Below, piece after piece: positions 41,365 to 53,013 of a stretch of DNA of 64,000 nt. Within the stretch, counting starts at the first letter, position 1. Every line of letters starts with the position of its first letter. The translations under genes and the position numbers were made by a program. The notes below the pieces were generated by a model. It ran no database searches, was not told the DNA's origin, and worked only from the letters and a program-made list of their open reading frames with translations. This stretch comes from Elmis aenea (lineage: Eukaryota > Arthropoda > Insecta > Coleoptera > Elmidae), in NCBI GenBank assembly GCA_947652605.1, contig OX393583.1, positions 14,921,222-14,985,221 on the forward strand, in the 5' to 3' direction.

Positions 41365-42714
41365 TTACAGATATACGACAACTTCTCATGTCATAGCGCT
41401 TATGCAGGGGTTTCGTTTTTGACGTTTTTCTCCGGAACCGATCAAGATTTTTTCAAAAACTGCACTATTTTACTTGCAAAGGATGCGCCTCTTGGTAAAT
41501 AGAAAAATTTCGATTTTATCTCTAACGGTTTCATGGCCAACGCGATCGCAAAAATGACCTTTTTGTACCAATTTTTCAGTTTTTCCCCTATTTTTCCGAA
41601 GGTAATGGCCAGTGGCACGTATAACTCTGGAAAACATTTAGTTTTGATGCCCTTGATGTAATAAACACAGCCGGAATCAAATTCTAGCGACAACGTATCG
41701 TGACCTTCCCTTGTTAGTAAATTTCCAAGCCAATCTTAATTGATTCGTCTCCATCTTTTTCTTAATATCTGTTACTCCTAGGTTATTTCGGATTTTTTCG
41801 TTACTGATTTTATCGATCAGTCTACATCCCTCTATTCTTCTCAAAAATCTCATTTCCTGTACCTGTATTCTTTGTTTTTGTTTTTGAGTTAGTGTCCAAG
41901 TTTCTGAACTGTACGTGAGGATGGGTACGTACACTGCATTAAAAACTCGCGTCTTCGTTTCGTTTGATATTTCCTTCTTACTTATCAAACATTTATTAGT
42001 GGCGTAGTATAATTTCGTCTCTGCCGCTATTCTGTTATGCAGATCTTCCTCCAATTTACCATTTTCTGCAATTATTGTTCCTAAATATTTAAAACTTGCT
42101 ACCTGTTCTATATTTTTTTGGTCTAGAATAATTGTAACTGGTTTATGGTTTTTCGCTATAACCTTTGTCTTTGTTATATTAATATTCGTATTATATCTAG
42201 TTAATGTATCCGCCCATACATCTAGATTGAATTGCAAGTCCTTTTCGCTTTTAGCTAATAGCACCACAACCACATCATCTGCAAAGGCTAATTCTGTTAA
42301 GGATATTGGTTTTAGTTTATTCCAACCCCAGTAGGCTCCATAAGAATGATAAAGAGCAGTGGACTTAATGTGCCTTCTTGTCTTACTCCTACTGTTGCTA
42401 TAAATTCCTGGGAACTGCTGTTATGGGTTCGCACATAATTTCTACTGCTCTTATATAAACTCTTGATGGCGTTTAATAATCCTCCTCGCACTCTACTTTG
42501 TTTCAATATCTTCCAGATCTTTTCCCTTGGCACTCTATCGAACAGTTATTTTATATAGTATTTAAATTTATTATTTTGCGTTTTTGTTTACTGTTTAGGC
42601 ATAAGCTCAGTAGTTAAGGAAAAGTTTTAATGTTATATGTTAATATGTGTATGTAATATAATTGTAAAATAATTAGCCAAGCGCTAAATAAATATCAATA
42701 TTATATCATTAATT

Positions 42715-43010
42715 ATTCCTTATATGTGACAACCATCTACGAGCCTCCAATAATAATTCTTTACATGTGACAATAATCCACGAACGTCCATTAATAATCC
42801 CTTATATGTGACAATCATCCACGAACCTCCAATAATAATTCCCTATATGTGACAATCATCCACGAACCTCCAATAATAATTCCTAATATGTGACAACCAT
42901 CCACGAAATAACTTTACCTAATAATCATCCCTTATATGTGAGAATTATCCACGAAATAACTACGAATAATAATTCCCTTTATGTGACAATTATCTACGTA
43001 ATGAAACTTT
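42715..43010. repeat. Minisatellite, seven units of 41-48 bp
   Basis: Units start at 42715, 42756, 42797, 42838, 42879, 42927 and 42972; the first four intervals are exactly 41 bp. Consensus pieces: ATTCCTTATATGTGACAA, then CATCCACGAACCTCCAATAA. Later units diverge to CACGAAATAACT. No coding signal. Confidence 0.9.
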
Positions 43011-43508
43011 AAATAATAAACAAAATTTACAACATCTTGTTTGTTTTATTTACTGCCTAATAAACCTATAATAGCTGTTCTAAATACTGGAGTTCTATGG
43101 TAGCACACCGTAGCAGGGTCCTACTCTAAAATATGACGATCATGAGCCATAACATCGTTTAAACATCTTCGCTAATTCAAAAGAACTACCGTATTCGGTA
43201 TAAATGAAAATAAATAAAAAAGCATAAGGACTTTTATAAAACTGAGCCAGTGCGGTACGTCACAGTAAGTACCTATCATTAATATTGCTTTAATTCATAC
43301 AACTTAAGTTTGCGTGTTTAAAACTTAGTTTAAATCAAAATAATAACTACAGCAAAATAACGGTGTTTATTGAATGATGGTACTTGGTACAGCATAGAGT
43401 GTTTTTGAAATCTACATTTGGGTGAGTAGCCCCAACCCTTAGGTACTTGAAAACAATATCTGCAGACTTAAAAATAACGTTAGCAATTAGTTCAAGTGGA
43501 GCAGATAA
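43011..43508. other. AT-rich spacer
   Basis: No gene or repeat end is recognised. Confidence 0.4.
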
Positions 43509-43927
43509 CCGGCCGCATTCCACTCAAGCACCGTGCACATCGGTACATGTACTGCCAGTGTTCCATCAATCTGTGCACATGCACGGCGGTACGACAACTA
43601 CTCCTAAAGTGTACTTAAAAATTATGCCGGGCACTTGTAGAACTGAACTAACATAACCTCAAATTTTCATGTGATTGACAGTGGTGTGAGAAAAATGGAT
43701 TACACTTGCACGGTAATGTCCTAAAATCCTAAAAATATAATATAATAATCAATGTTTCAACTGCAAAATAGTTCACTGCAATCATAAACTGAAAATTTTG
43801 AGGTTAAGTATAAATACGTAAACGTTACACATGCACTTTGCTACACCGACCGTTCCATTCATTGTGTACCGTACACATACAATAAGTGTACCGTGCACTT
43901 GCACGGTGCTTGAGTGGAATGCGGCCT
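43509..43927. repeat. Harbinger-like MITE, 419 bp
   Basis: CCGGCCGCATTCCACTCAAG is mirrored by CTTGAGTGGAATGCGGCCT, then GCACCGTGCA inversions; TAA on both sides (43506-43508, 43928-43930). Noncoding. Confidence 0.85.
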
Positions 43928-43930
43928 TAA

Positions 43931-45160
43931 TACAAAAAAGGTTTAATTTGTTTTGACACAAGTTCATCAGTACTAGCTATAAAAAACAAAAACAAACTAA
44001 CTCTAAAATAATTAAAGACCCAAAACAGATGCTACCCAAAATTTATACAAAAGGTAAATATAAAAACATAAACATATTATTTTTTCTAAAGCCGATAAAA
44101 TCTCGCATAAACAAAGATGTGTAAAGGGTTTCGATGAAATACTTTTTAACGTACTTAAATTGAACATTCAACAAAACGGAAGACCCGAGCACATTAAATA
44201 ATCCAGCCAGTTCCGATATTCACTTGTTATTAAACGGCGTTGAAGTGAGATGAAAACAAACGCGAGCTTTCACAAATCATCAGTTCAAACTCAAAATATC
44301 CTAAAAATAAACGGAGTGGGAGAAATATTGTTGGAAACTTATTCCCGGGCTGCAATTTGAAACTTATACGAACAGAACTTAAAGATACAATTCGTGCGTT
44401 AACTTTTCGGATTTTCAGGTGCATAACTTTGAAAAGCCGTTTAGAAGATTAGTATAAAATCAGGCTTCGCTGAGTGATGTATTATTTGACGACACTCGTA
44501 GTTTAATCGAACTGTTTTTATGACTTAAAGTGGATTATCTTCCGTGAAAATGAAATGGTCAGTGGGAATTGAGTTTATGGCTTATTGTTTTATTTTGTTG
44601 TTGTTTCTGTTATATTTTTGTTTTGCCGTAAGTTTCTAAATAAATTATTTAGTTAATGCCAATACAAGCACTTTTTTTTAAATTTAAAAAAGTGCCTTTT
44701 TTACCATAACAAAATTTGTTATCGAAAACATGCGTTTCATTTGTTTTTTTATTTTAAAACAATCGAAAAACTTCACAAACATCACTAAGTGCTCGTTTCA
44801 CAACCACTTGTTGGTTATATTTCTTTAAACTTAAAAAGATCGTCTATCAGTTTGTCAGTGGACTTTCGTTATTGTACTGTTTCAATTTTATTTACACTAA
44901 TGTTATCGGGCCTATCATATTTACTCTGTATAATGACTGGCTTTAAAGTAATAAAGACTTAATAAAGTTTCAAAACACTGTCAGTGGCGCGCTTTGGCCG
45001 TTAAGGGCTCTAGGCAGAATATAATTTTGGTTCCCATTTCCTACTATAAAAATGTGACAGTTTTTGGACGTTGTTACAGGTATGTACATTGGGATTCTTC
45101 AGATTATTATTCAGAAATCAACATATACTTCGCAGACAAGTAATATTTATATTTTACAGA
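43931..45160. other. AT-rich spacer with a lone hAT-type end
   Basis: A CAGTGGCGCGCTTTGGCC sequence at about 44982 followed by AAGGGCTCTAGGC resembles a hAT terminus without a partner. No gene is recognised. Confidence 0.4.
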
Positions 45161-45167
45161 CAAAAAA

Positions 45168-46618
45168 CAAATAATAATAATAATAATAATAGGCTTTATT
45201 TAGTTATAAAAGAAACTATTTATACATCAATCTTTACAACTAGTACTTCAAATTAAAATTGCAGTTTTACATGGGTCTTACAACCTTCTTTAAACGCATG
45301 CAGATTAACAGAATATTTTAATTCGTTTGGTAATTGATTAAATAATTTTAGCCCTTTGTAATAGAGCGAGTTCTGTGTACTACTTTTTTTACATTTAGGC
45401 AGTCTAAAATGTTCTCTTTGTCTTGTTTCATAATCATGCTGTTCTTTGTTGTATATCAAATATTTACTCATATATCCTGGCATCATATTGTTTATACATT
45501 TATATATTAGAACCAAAACGTTATACGCTGCATTTTGCCATATATTAAGGAACTCCAACTTATTATGCATATATTCAATTTTAGTTAATTTAGAACACTG
45601 TAATTGTAATATGATACGCAAAGCTCTGTTTTGCTGCTTTTGTAATTTTTTCAGATCCCCCTCATTACTTAGAAATATTATGCTACTGCAATAATTAAAG
45701 TATGGTTCTATTATTGTATGATAGACCAATATCCTAGCTTCAAAGTTTAATTTATTCGATATTCTCCCAAAATAACTAATTTTTGTACCAACTTTTTTTA
45801 CAATATAATCTATGTTCTTTTTAAATTTTAAATGATTGTCTATAATTACCCCTAGGTATTTAAACTCTTCAACTATCTCTACCTTACTATTATCTATAAA
45901 TACGTTAACATTTGACATATTGCTGAATTGTGTACTACCTATTACCATGCATTTTGTTTTAGATACATTCAACTCCAGTTTATTAGCTTTAAACCAATCT
46001 GTTACTTCAATTAAATCTTCGTTTATGACATTAACTGTTGTTTGTAAATCTTCAATTGATACCGAAATTAACGTATCATCTGCAAATAAATGCATGTCAC
46101 ACGATTTAACTGTCTGCGTAATGTCATTTATGTAAATATTGAATAAAACTGGACCTAAAACTGATCCTTGTGGTACACCTAACTCGTTAATAATTGCCTT
46201 TGATTCTACTTTTCCCACCCTGGTTTTTTGAAATCTGTTTGATAAATAACTTTCAAACCATTTTAGTTCATTCCCGTGGATTCCGTACATTTGTAATTTT
46301 TGCAAAAGTCTTTTTCTACAGATGGTTTCAAATGCTCGTTTCAGATCGACAAAAACTGCCAAAATTATTTTATCGTTTTCAATTTTATCTCTCCAATTTG
46401 TTAAAACTAAATTCAATGCTGTTTCGCATGAATGCTTATGTCTAAATCCTGATTGAGAATCTGATATAGTTTTGTTACTGTTAAGAAATTCTACGAGTTG
46501 TTGTTTAACTATAATTTCTAATATTTGTTCTATTTTAGGTAACATATTTATAGGTCTAAACTCACCGCATTTTTTAGTGTTAATAATTTTTGGAATATAT
46601 TTCAATAAATATTTTCGT
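45168..46618 (-). mobile_element. 5'-truncated non-LTR retrotransposon (CR1/Jockey-like)
   Basis: Minus-strand element: a 450-codon RT frame, then a short 3' UTR with AATAAA near 45195 and a (TTA)n tail at 45170-45191. The 5' end stops inside the RT domain and abuts the TAA-rich tail of another element. Confidence 0.85.
45253..46605 (-). pseudogene. Reverse transcriptase domain, 5'-truncated but open
   Basis: A 450-codon open frame without internal stop. RT motifs: GEFRPINMLP (about residue 14), SGFRHKHSCETAL, motif A FVDLKRAFE (D87), VPQGSVLGPVLFNIYINDI, FADD (174-177), NKLELNVSKTK, and KYLGVIIDNHLKF. The C-terminal LFNQLPNELKYSVNLHAFK is typical of Jockey/CR1-like ORF2 ends. The endonuclease and RT N-terminus are missing, so it is not functional alone. 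The absence of stops suggests a young insertion. Confidence 0.9.
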
Positions 46619-46639
46619 ATTAATAATAATAATGAATAA

Positions 46640-47010
46640 TAATTATAATTATAATAATAAGAAATCTTAATTTATTTAGCTTCGTGGCTAATTTTACGTA
46701 ATTTGCATTCTACTAATATATTTACCTGTACCTATACATATCCTCTTAAAATATTTATTCATAATATTAATTTTAATATATTCTCTGCATAATTAAAAAA
46801 ATATGATACTTACGTTGTGTGTTTAATTTCCACAGGTAATTCATTAACAGTCTTGAACCCTTTGTGGTACAAGGCGTTCTGTGTATTCATTTTCTTTAAT
46901 TTTGGTAGTTTAAAGCTAAAGTCGTTTTTCGTCCTAGCCTGATATTCGTGAATGTTACAGTTTTGTATTAAATTTTTAGTCATGTAACGTGGTTAGAATA
47001 TATTTATTGC
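46640..47010 (-). pseudogene. Second, more decayed LINE 3' end in tandem
   Basis: The minus strand at about 46985-46815 reads IHEYQARTKNDFSFKLPKLK then NTQNALYHKGFKTVNELPVE, homologous to the C-terminus of the neighbouring RT (HDYETRQREHFRLPK...NSLYYKGLKLFNQLPNE). Its TAA/ATT-rich 3' tail (46615-46660) is the site where the first element begins. Confidence 0.8.
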
Positions 47011-47050
47011 TTTATACCGTGTGATTCAGATTTACTGTCGCTCACCTATA

Positions 47051-48018
47051 TATGAGGCGCCGTTTGTGTCAAAAAGAAATTTGCAAAATAAATAACATTT
47101 CGTACATAAATATACAAATATAAAAATATTTAGTCAATTTCACATTTAAATATTTTTTTTTTGACATCGGTAATAATTTATCAAGAAAATATTTTTATAT
47201 ATTTCGTGTACATTCCACATTTATATTTTTTTAATTTTTTTTTTTTTTATTCCTTTGGTTAATAATTTCTTTTTCAAGAAAATATTTTTATTTATTTGCA
47301 CACCAAAAAATTTTTTTTTTTCACTGCAATTATGTACGCTATTATACAACAGATGGCGCGCCACTCAACATTTGTGTTTAATTATGAACTGCTGCTTGTT
47401 CAATTATATTAAATGTTAATAAGCTTCTTCTATACCTATAGTGTGCTTCTGGAAATACCTAATATTTTAGAAATAATTGTCCATTTTAAAAGAGATTTCC
47501 TAAGGAAGGTAATTTGTTCTGCTTATGCAGGCAGCTGTGGTCTTCCAGTTGACATGCTGTGAAAAAATAGTTACAATTACCTTAAAAAATTGCAAAGAGT
47601 ATACGTATAAGTACCTACTTACTTTAAACTGGAAGTCGCAAACGTCAAATATAGTTAATTTGCTTCGCAGCAGTTCAAAATTAAACACAAATGTTGGGTA
47701 GCGCGCCATCTGTTGTATAATAGCGTACATAATTGCAGTGAAAAAAAAAAATGTTGGTGTGCAAATAAATAAAAATATTTTCTTGAAAAATAAATTATTA
47801 ACCAAAAATATCAAAAAAAAAAAAAAATTAAAAAAATATAAATGTGGAATGTACACGAAATAAATAAAAATATTTTCTTGATAAATAAATTATTACCGAT
47901 ATCAAAAAAAAAAAAAAAAATCAATGTGAAATTGATTAAATATTTTTATATTTGTATATTTATGTACGAAATGTTATTTATTTTGCAAATTTCTTTTTGA
48001 CACAAACGGCGCCTCATA
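47051..48018. mobile_element. 968-bp foldback with TATGAGGCGCCGTTTG ends
   Basis: The left arm (TATGAGGCGCCGTTTGTGTC, 47051 to about 47396) is almost perfectly inverted on the right (about 47660-48018, GACACAAACGGCGCCTCATA). CCTATA lies at 47045-47050 and 48019-48024, a 6-bp duplication. The spacer of about 260 bp has no clear gene. Ends differ from the CAGGGTG group; superfamily unknown (6-bp targets occur in IS3EU-like elements). Confidence 0.85.
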
Positions 48019-48254
48019 CCTATAACTTAGATATTTTAAAAACAAACCTCCATAAATATAAACATTATATTTTTGTAAATCGTAGGAAATTCTCCATCAA
48101 ATTACGTTCAAATGTTTTTTCTACGATAAAACATGAGACAGGCATTTTCTAAAAAGTATACAGAGGGTGAATCACGACGGACGCCACTGAGTTTTATTGC
48201 GAAACGGTATATATTCTCCAACTTCCGTCGCAGTTGCATTGTGTAAGTCAATAA

Positions 48255-49939
48255 GGCCCTCTGCACACGGAGCAACTCAAAACAAACTGATCACCGACGC
48301 AAATCACCAACCGGTCCGCAATGAGTTGCAACCTGTGTAATTGAATAGGACACTGCAGACGGGGCAACTCGTTACAAACCAGTCGGCAACGCGTTGGCAA
48401 TCAGTTGTAGGCAACTCAACCTGTCAACTCGTTTTGGACTTGAATCACCAACCAGTTGCTTGTTCGGCCGATTGCATCAGCGGGGAGAATATCTTGTATT
48501 GTTTTTCTTGTACAGATTTCAATATAGAATTCCAAACGTTTGAAACTGTGTGTGACAGGGAGACATATTTTATATACAATTTACTAACCATGCACATGCG
48601 CCTAAACAGTATAAACACAGATAAGAACCAAACAGAATGCGAGTTTCGGGTTTTTAGTTTTGGGTTTTGAGTATTGATGGTAGAAGTACAGATTACAAAG
48701 AAAGAATTGATAGGGGTGGTAGTGGCATATGGCTCGAATGAGAATGCGGCAGAAGAGGATAAGAGTAGTGGTATACTACGGTTCCTGCGACAGTTCGATG
48801 GCATATTCATCCGGAGCTTACTATGATCGATGTTTAAAGGTCGCGAAGAAGTCTTTCAAGGTCGTCGACAATGACCAGAGGGTGGTTGCTGAAGGAGTCT
48901 TTGAAATGTTTGAGGGTGTGTTTTTTGGGGTTGCCGAAGAAGTCTTTCAAGGTCGTCGACAATGACCAGAGGGTGGTTGCTGAAACATTTCAAAGACTCC
49001 TTCAGCAACCACCCTCTGGTCATTGTCGACAAGCTTGAAAGACTTTTTCGGCAACCCCTAAAACCACGCCCTCAAACATTTCAAAGACTCCTTCAGCAAC
49101 CACTCTCTGGTCATTGTCGACGACCTTGAAAGACTTCTTCGCGACCTTCAAACATCGATCATAGTAAGCTCCGGATGGACATGCAATCGAACTGTCGCAG
49201 GAACCGTAGTATACCACTACTGTTATCCTCTTCTGCCGCATTCTCATTCGAGCCATATGCCATTACCACCCCTATCAATTATTTCTTTGTGATCTGTACT
49301 TCTACCTATATGCACTCCCTCTAAAACAAGGTATTTATCTCTTGTAATTGCCATTTTAAACAATAACATCATCCTACTTCGGATTACCAAGAATTAACTG
49401 TTAACAGGAATTTCTATTGCTTTTATTTCCTTTAGCTGCAGATGTTCAAAATCAGCCGCTATTATTCACGAACTGAATGCGCATCTGTAGCACGCACTTT
49501 CTATATCAAAACATATGGAAATAGGAAAAGTCGTATAGTATTTTCTGTGCAAGAAACTATACAGAATTTTGTACGAAAAACCTGTATGACACGATATAAG
49601 ATTTTCTGTATAGTATTTGGTACAGATTTCTATATAGAAAACTATATCGTGTCACACGGGCTTAAGAATGTTTTAACCGAATGTTTAAGTCAGTTTTGTT
49701 CAAAATAAGATTCCACCCAGTGCAAGCAGAGGTTCTTAAACTTATCGCCATCTAACGAATTTTTAGCCCACACAGTTTGTGATGTTCCACCATCCATGAC
49801 CACACCGAAACTACCGATTTCGATCACTTCTGAGTTGCCCCGTGTGTGGAGCTACATCACTAATGAGTTTGTAACCGGTTAGTAATTTCAATCACAAACC
49901 AGTTGCGTTTGTTTTGAGTTGCTCCGTGTGCATAGGGCC
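48255..49939. mobile_element. Harbinger-like element with an internal palindrome
   Basis: GGCCCTCTGCACACGGAGCA is inverted at the right (TGCTCCGTGTGCATAGGGCC), then GTTTTGAGTTG-type subterminal repeats; TAA at 48252-48254 and 49940-49942. No transposase is recognised. The core (48677-49308) is a separate palindrome. Confidence 0.87.
48677..49308. repeat. Palindromic core with direct repeats
   Basis: The arms are inverted copies (GGTAGAAGTACAG at both ends), and equal 78-codon frames read outward-in on both strands (MARMRMRQKRI...). Near the axis GTCTTTCAAGGTCGTCGACA and AGGGTGGTTGCTGAA recur several times. The twin frames are a consequence of the palindrome; I do not claim a protein. Confidence 0.85.
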
Positions 49940-49971
49940 TAAGGGCTACATTTTAAAAATATTTTCAAACA

Positions 49972-50743
49972 TACAGGGTGCTCCAAAAAAGAGTGGTACC
50001 TAATCAAAGTTTTACTTTTTCTTATGAAACACACTTAATATTATTACATTTTTGGATTTCTCTTTAAATTTACTTCAAAAAATGTATAAGGTTGTATGGG
50101 TCTAATGTCAACCTTTTTCGTGAAAATTGCATTTTCATGAAAATACAGTACTTTCAAAAAATTTCAACATTCAAAAACTTTGAAAAGTCCAAAGAAATTC
50201 GCTTGGAGTCGAAAAAACTACCGACTCCCGCCTTTTTTTGATTTAGTTTTTTTCGAGGATGAGCATAGAATGAAAAATTTAAAACAAAAACAAAATAACC
50301 ATGTCGATCGACTCTTTTTTAAACTGAAACGGGAACGGTTAAAGTAACACAAATAGTGTTGTACGTGAACGTCCAATTTTTATCTGCAAAAATATCCTGA
50401 CTGGATAAAGTTTATAATCAGCGCAAGAATACAAAACGCATGATTCGTGTGATACACGGTAGGGTTAGACTGTAGTCAACCAAATCTTACCCCGAGTTGA
50501 CATTTAAAAAGTTTTAAAGACCGATAGTGCCTTTTTTTGAAGTTTTTAAGGTCAAGGTTTGTAGAAATATAGTTCTAATGTTAAAACTTCTCTAATAAGT
50601 AATTTTGTTTCATTAATTAACCCTTGTAAATAAGAAATTGATAATTACAAAGTCGATGTATAACGAGGGGTGTTTTGCAGATAAGTTTTGCAAATTGGCA
50701 CACATTTGCGCAGTAGTGGAGGCGCTAACCTGTCTATAATATT
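49972..50743. other. Lone CAGGGTG end and spacer
   Basis: TACAGGGTGCTCCAAAAAAG at 49973 starts a TA-type repeat whose partner end is not found. No gene is recognised up to the piggyBac-type end at 50748. Confidence 0.4.
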
Positions 50744-50747
50744 TTAA

Positions 50748-51382
50748 CCCTTTCGGTACTGACGGAACACGTGTGTCCCACAATGTAATTAAAAAATACA
50801 GTAAGGTATTGAAGTCATTAAAATTGTTTTATTAGATGTCCCAGTAGTATTCTAAGTCGTTGCAACTGACCATAACTTAGCCTAACTGCAGTCGCGTCTT
50901 GTATGGTTTTGTGTGTATTGGTATTGTTTTAGTAACATAAGTTGTAAGTATGTTCGTTAGATTATTGATAAATAAAATATACATAGTGTAGAAACCCTAC
51001 TGTATTTAGTTATTTATAAAAATTGCATTGCTTATTCTGTTTGAGACGAATATGTCCCAATAGTAATTTTTGTTTAGACATGTGTCCCTGTCGTGCTGTG
51101 TAGAGTATTTTTTCTGATTCTTCATTGTTATATTTAGTTTTTTGATAGCGGGTTGTACGTTAACTTTTAAACCACCTTTTTTCAATTTCTCGTATGCCAT
51201 ATTGTTCCAGTTTTTTAATCGTTCTATTTCTATCCATGGTCTCAAATACTCTTTTAATGTGTAAAATTTTTCCTACAATGTGACCTGTTTGTTATTTTCA
51301 ATTTAATGCTACGAAACACCTTAATCCAATCAGAATAATTAAAACAAAAACAAAATTGACTTTTTAATATTTGTCATTAGTT
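50748..51382. mobile_element. piggyBac-type end (partial element)
   Basis: TTAA (50744-50747) followed by CCCTTTCGGTACTGACGG and the palindromic ACACGTGTGTCCCA. Subterminal GTCCC motifs recur (51052, 51084). No matching right end is found, so the limit given is the next element. The minus-strand frame at 51006-51245 has no convincing piggyBac motif. Confidence 0.45.
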
Positions 51383-51386
51383 TTAA

Positions 51387-51769
51387 CCCTTTCGAGACTA
51401 ACGGGACAATATATCCCAGACAAATGTTTATGAATACTGCTGGGCTAATTACTCCCAATATAGCTGTAATATAGCCAGTTCAGTCTTTTCAGTGCGTGCG
51501 AATATAAGTACCGTTGTTTTTTACGTTAATTTCGCTATTATCTCAAATTTGCTATATTTCTGCTTCACTTTTGGATACTGTTGGGATATATAATCCCATT
51601 TAAAAAGCCTAATGGGACTATATATCCCATGATCAAGAGTAAAATTTGAATTTTTTTAAAAATATGGCTATATTGAAATCTTGTATAATACACTTATATA
51701 AACACAAAAACCATAAGAATAAGCAAATTTCACATTCCGTTTAGAAAAAAAAAATCCGTCTTGAAAGGG
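51387..51769. mobile_element. piggyBac-like MITE, 383 bp
   Basis: TTAA-CCCTTTCGAGAC on the left and GTCTTGAAAGGG on the right, with subterminal GGGACAATATATCCCA and GGGACTATATATCCCA motifs. The right TTAA has become TAGA. Noncoding. Confidence 0.7.
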
Positions 51770-51773
51770 TAGA

Positions 51774-52221
51774 GATAGGTATAAATATTTTAAGCAATAG
51801 TTGCCACGGCCTTTGTGCATTGAAGTACGGTGTAACTTTTGAGCGTGCCGAAAGTTTGGATGATTTTAACATGAATTCTGGCGTCAGTAATGGATCAGCT
51901 AAGGCTTGATTGCCGCAGCAAAAAATAGAATGGCGCGAAAGGTTTGCGCGTAAGTTTTTCAACGACCACGTGCGACATTGGCAAAGACATGAAACTTGTT
52001 TACATTTTGACGGCTGACGTGACAGGTGCACTCGTTTTACGTTAATACGAGAACAAGGAGACCATTTCTACAAATTTTTTAGAGACCGTATAAAAATTGT
52101 TATGCATTATTTAATATTTTAAAAATAACACAAACTAATAACGAGGCTAGCGCCACGCGTGATGTGGATGATCCAAATTCAAAGTATTTCTATGGTTTAT
52201 CGGCAACGACAATAATAAAGC
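51774..52221. other. Spacer without recognised gene
   Basis: The open frame on the minus strand at 51741-52031 has no family motif. Confidence 0.35.
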
Positions 52222-52654
52222 TTAAAAAACTGAAAAATGTGATTTTAGAAAAATATTATTATCTTCCCTACCATTGACGCTATTTTATTTAGACTTGGTA
52301 ACTTTATGTTTTTGACCGTCCTGGGTTTGATGACGTCAACAGACATTTTCTAAGCGTTCTACATTTCAAGTTGCGATAGTCAACTTTTTTATTTCTTATG
52401 GCCGCCATATTGGATTTTTACACCATCAGACAGACAAAAAAATTAGCTTTTCAGATTGGTAACCAACATACCTTTTTTCTTTCAAAAAACTTGTTGAAAT
52501 TTGAAAATTTGTATAACTAATCTATAAAATCGCGAATGTTCTGAAAAACAATTGAAATTATAATATAAATAAAAGTGACACAACATTTTATAGGTCTAAT
52601 AAAATAACGAAATGACAATAAATTTAAAACACCAGATAAATAATTATTTAAATT

Positions 52655-52985
52655 GTTTAAAGTGCGCGCCGTTATCCTATGATGTAGTGGTTAGTCCTCA
52701 ATTTCATTTCGTCCACTGCCTTTAGGATAGAGTTTGTCTCGAAATAGAGTCGAAAGCATTTTTGATTTTACGGCGAAGAAGTCCAATATTTTCCGTTAGG
52801 GTTGCATAAACAACATCAATGTAAAAGTAATCCATAGGTGTTAAACATGGCGATCGCGGAGGCCAATGAACAGGACCAAACGTACCAAGTCATGATATTT
52901 GAAAGCGTACATCTAAATTAATATGCCTTTACAATGCGAGCGTTGTGAAGACCAGCTCCTTCTTGCTGACTGTTGATTTTGAATT
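52655..52985 (-). pseudogene. Transposase catalytic-core relic in foldback E, copy 1
   Basis: The minus strand reads QQEGAGLHNARIV, then after a frame change HWPPRSPCLTPMDYFYIDVV and YATLTENI. This is the second and third acidic region of a Tc1/mariner-type transposase; the D of QQDGA is Glu here. Frameshifts abound. Confidence 0.75.
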
Positions 52986-53013
52986 GTTAATAATGGCAAT
53001 TCCACTAACATAT

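Larger units (their letters stand above)
40016..41713. repeat. Foldback with TTA target, inserted into the RT relic
   Basis: CAAGGGAAGGTCACGATACG is inverted at the right (CGTATCGTGACCTTCCCTTG), with TTA on both sides (40013-40015, 41714-41716). Same family as 34932-35509 (shared TTTGATTCCGGCTGTGTTTA-type arms). It contains a nested Harbinger-type element at 40383-41364. Confidence 0.85.
39800..42552 (-). pseudogene. Non-LTR reverse transcriptase split by a nested insertion
   Basis: From right to left on the minus strand: RVPREKIWKILKQ and VRQEGTLSPLLFIILM (42540-42330), a frame change, LAFADDVVVVLLAKSEK (42300-42240, the catalytic FADD), FKYLGTIIAENGKLEEDLHN and LTYSSETWTLTQKQ (to about 41720). 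A 1.7-kb insertion (40016-41713) follows, and then the C-terminal tail resumes at 40010: KMQIEGKRNRGRPRIKWEKE. GRPR-x-x-W is the usual end of this RT group. It is 5'-truncated at motif A and has frameshifts and stops. Clade not determined (RTE/Proto2-like feel). Confidence 0.85.

Noticed and set aside
42715..43010. CRISPR-like spaced repeat
   Set aside because: Units are contiguous without unique spacers, and the genome is animal; this is a minisatellite.
48729..49256. Pair of nearly identical 78-codon frames on opposite strands
   Set aside because: They are produced by the palindrome itself; no start context or homologous family supports a protein.
51006..51245. piggyBac C-terminal remnant
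   Set aside because: Position inside a TTAA-CCCTTT element invited this, but no Cys-rich RING-like pattern or conserved motif is visible.
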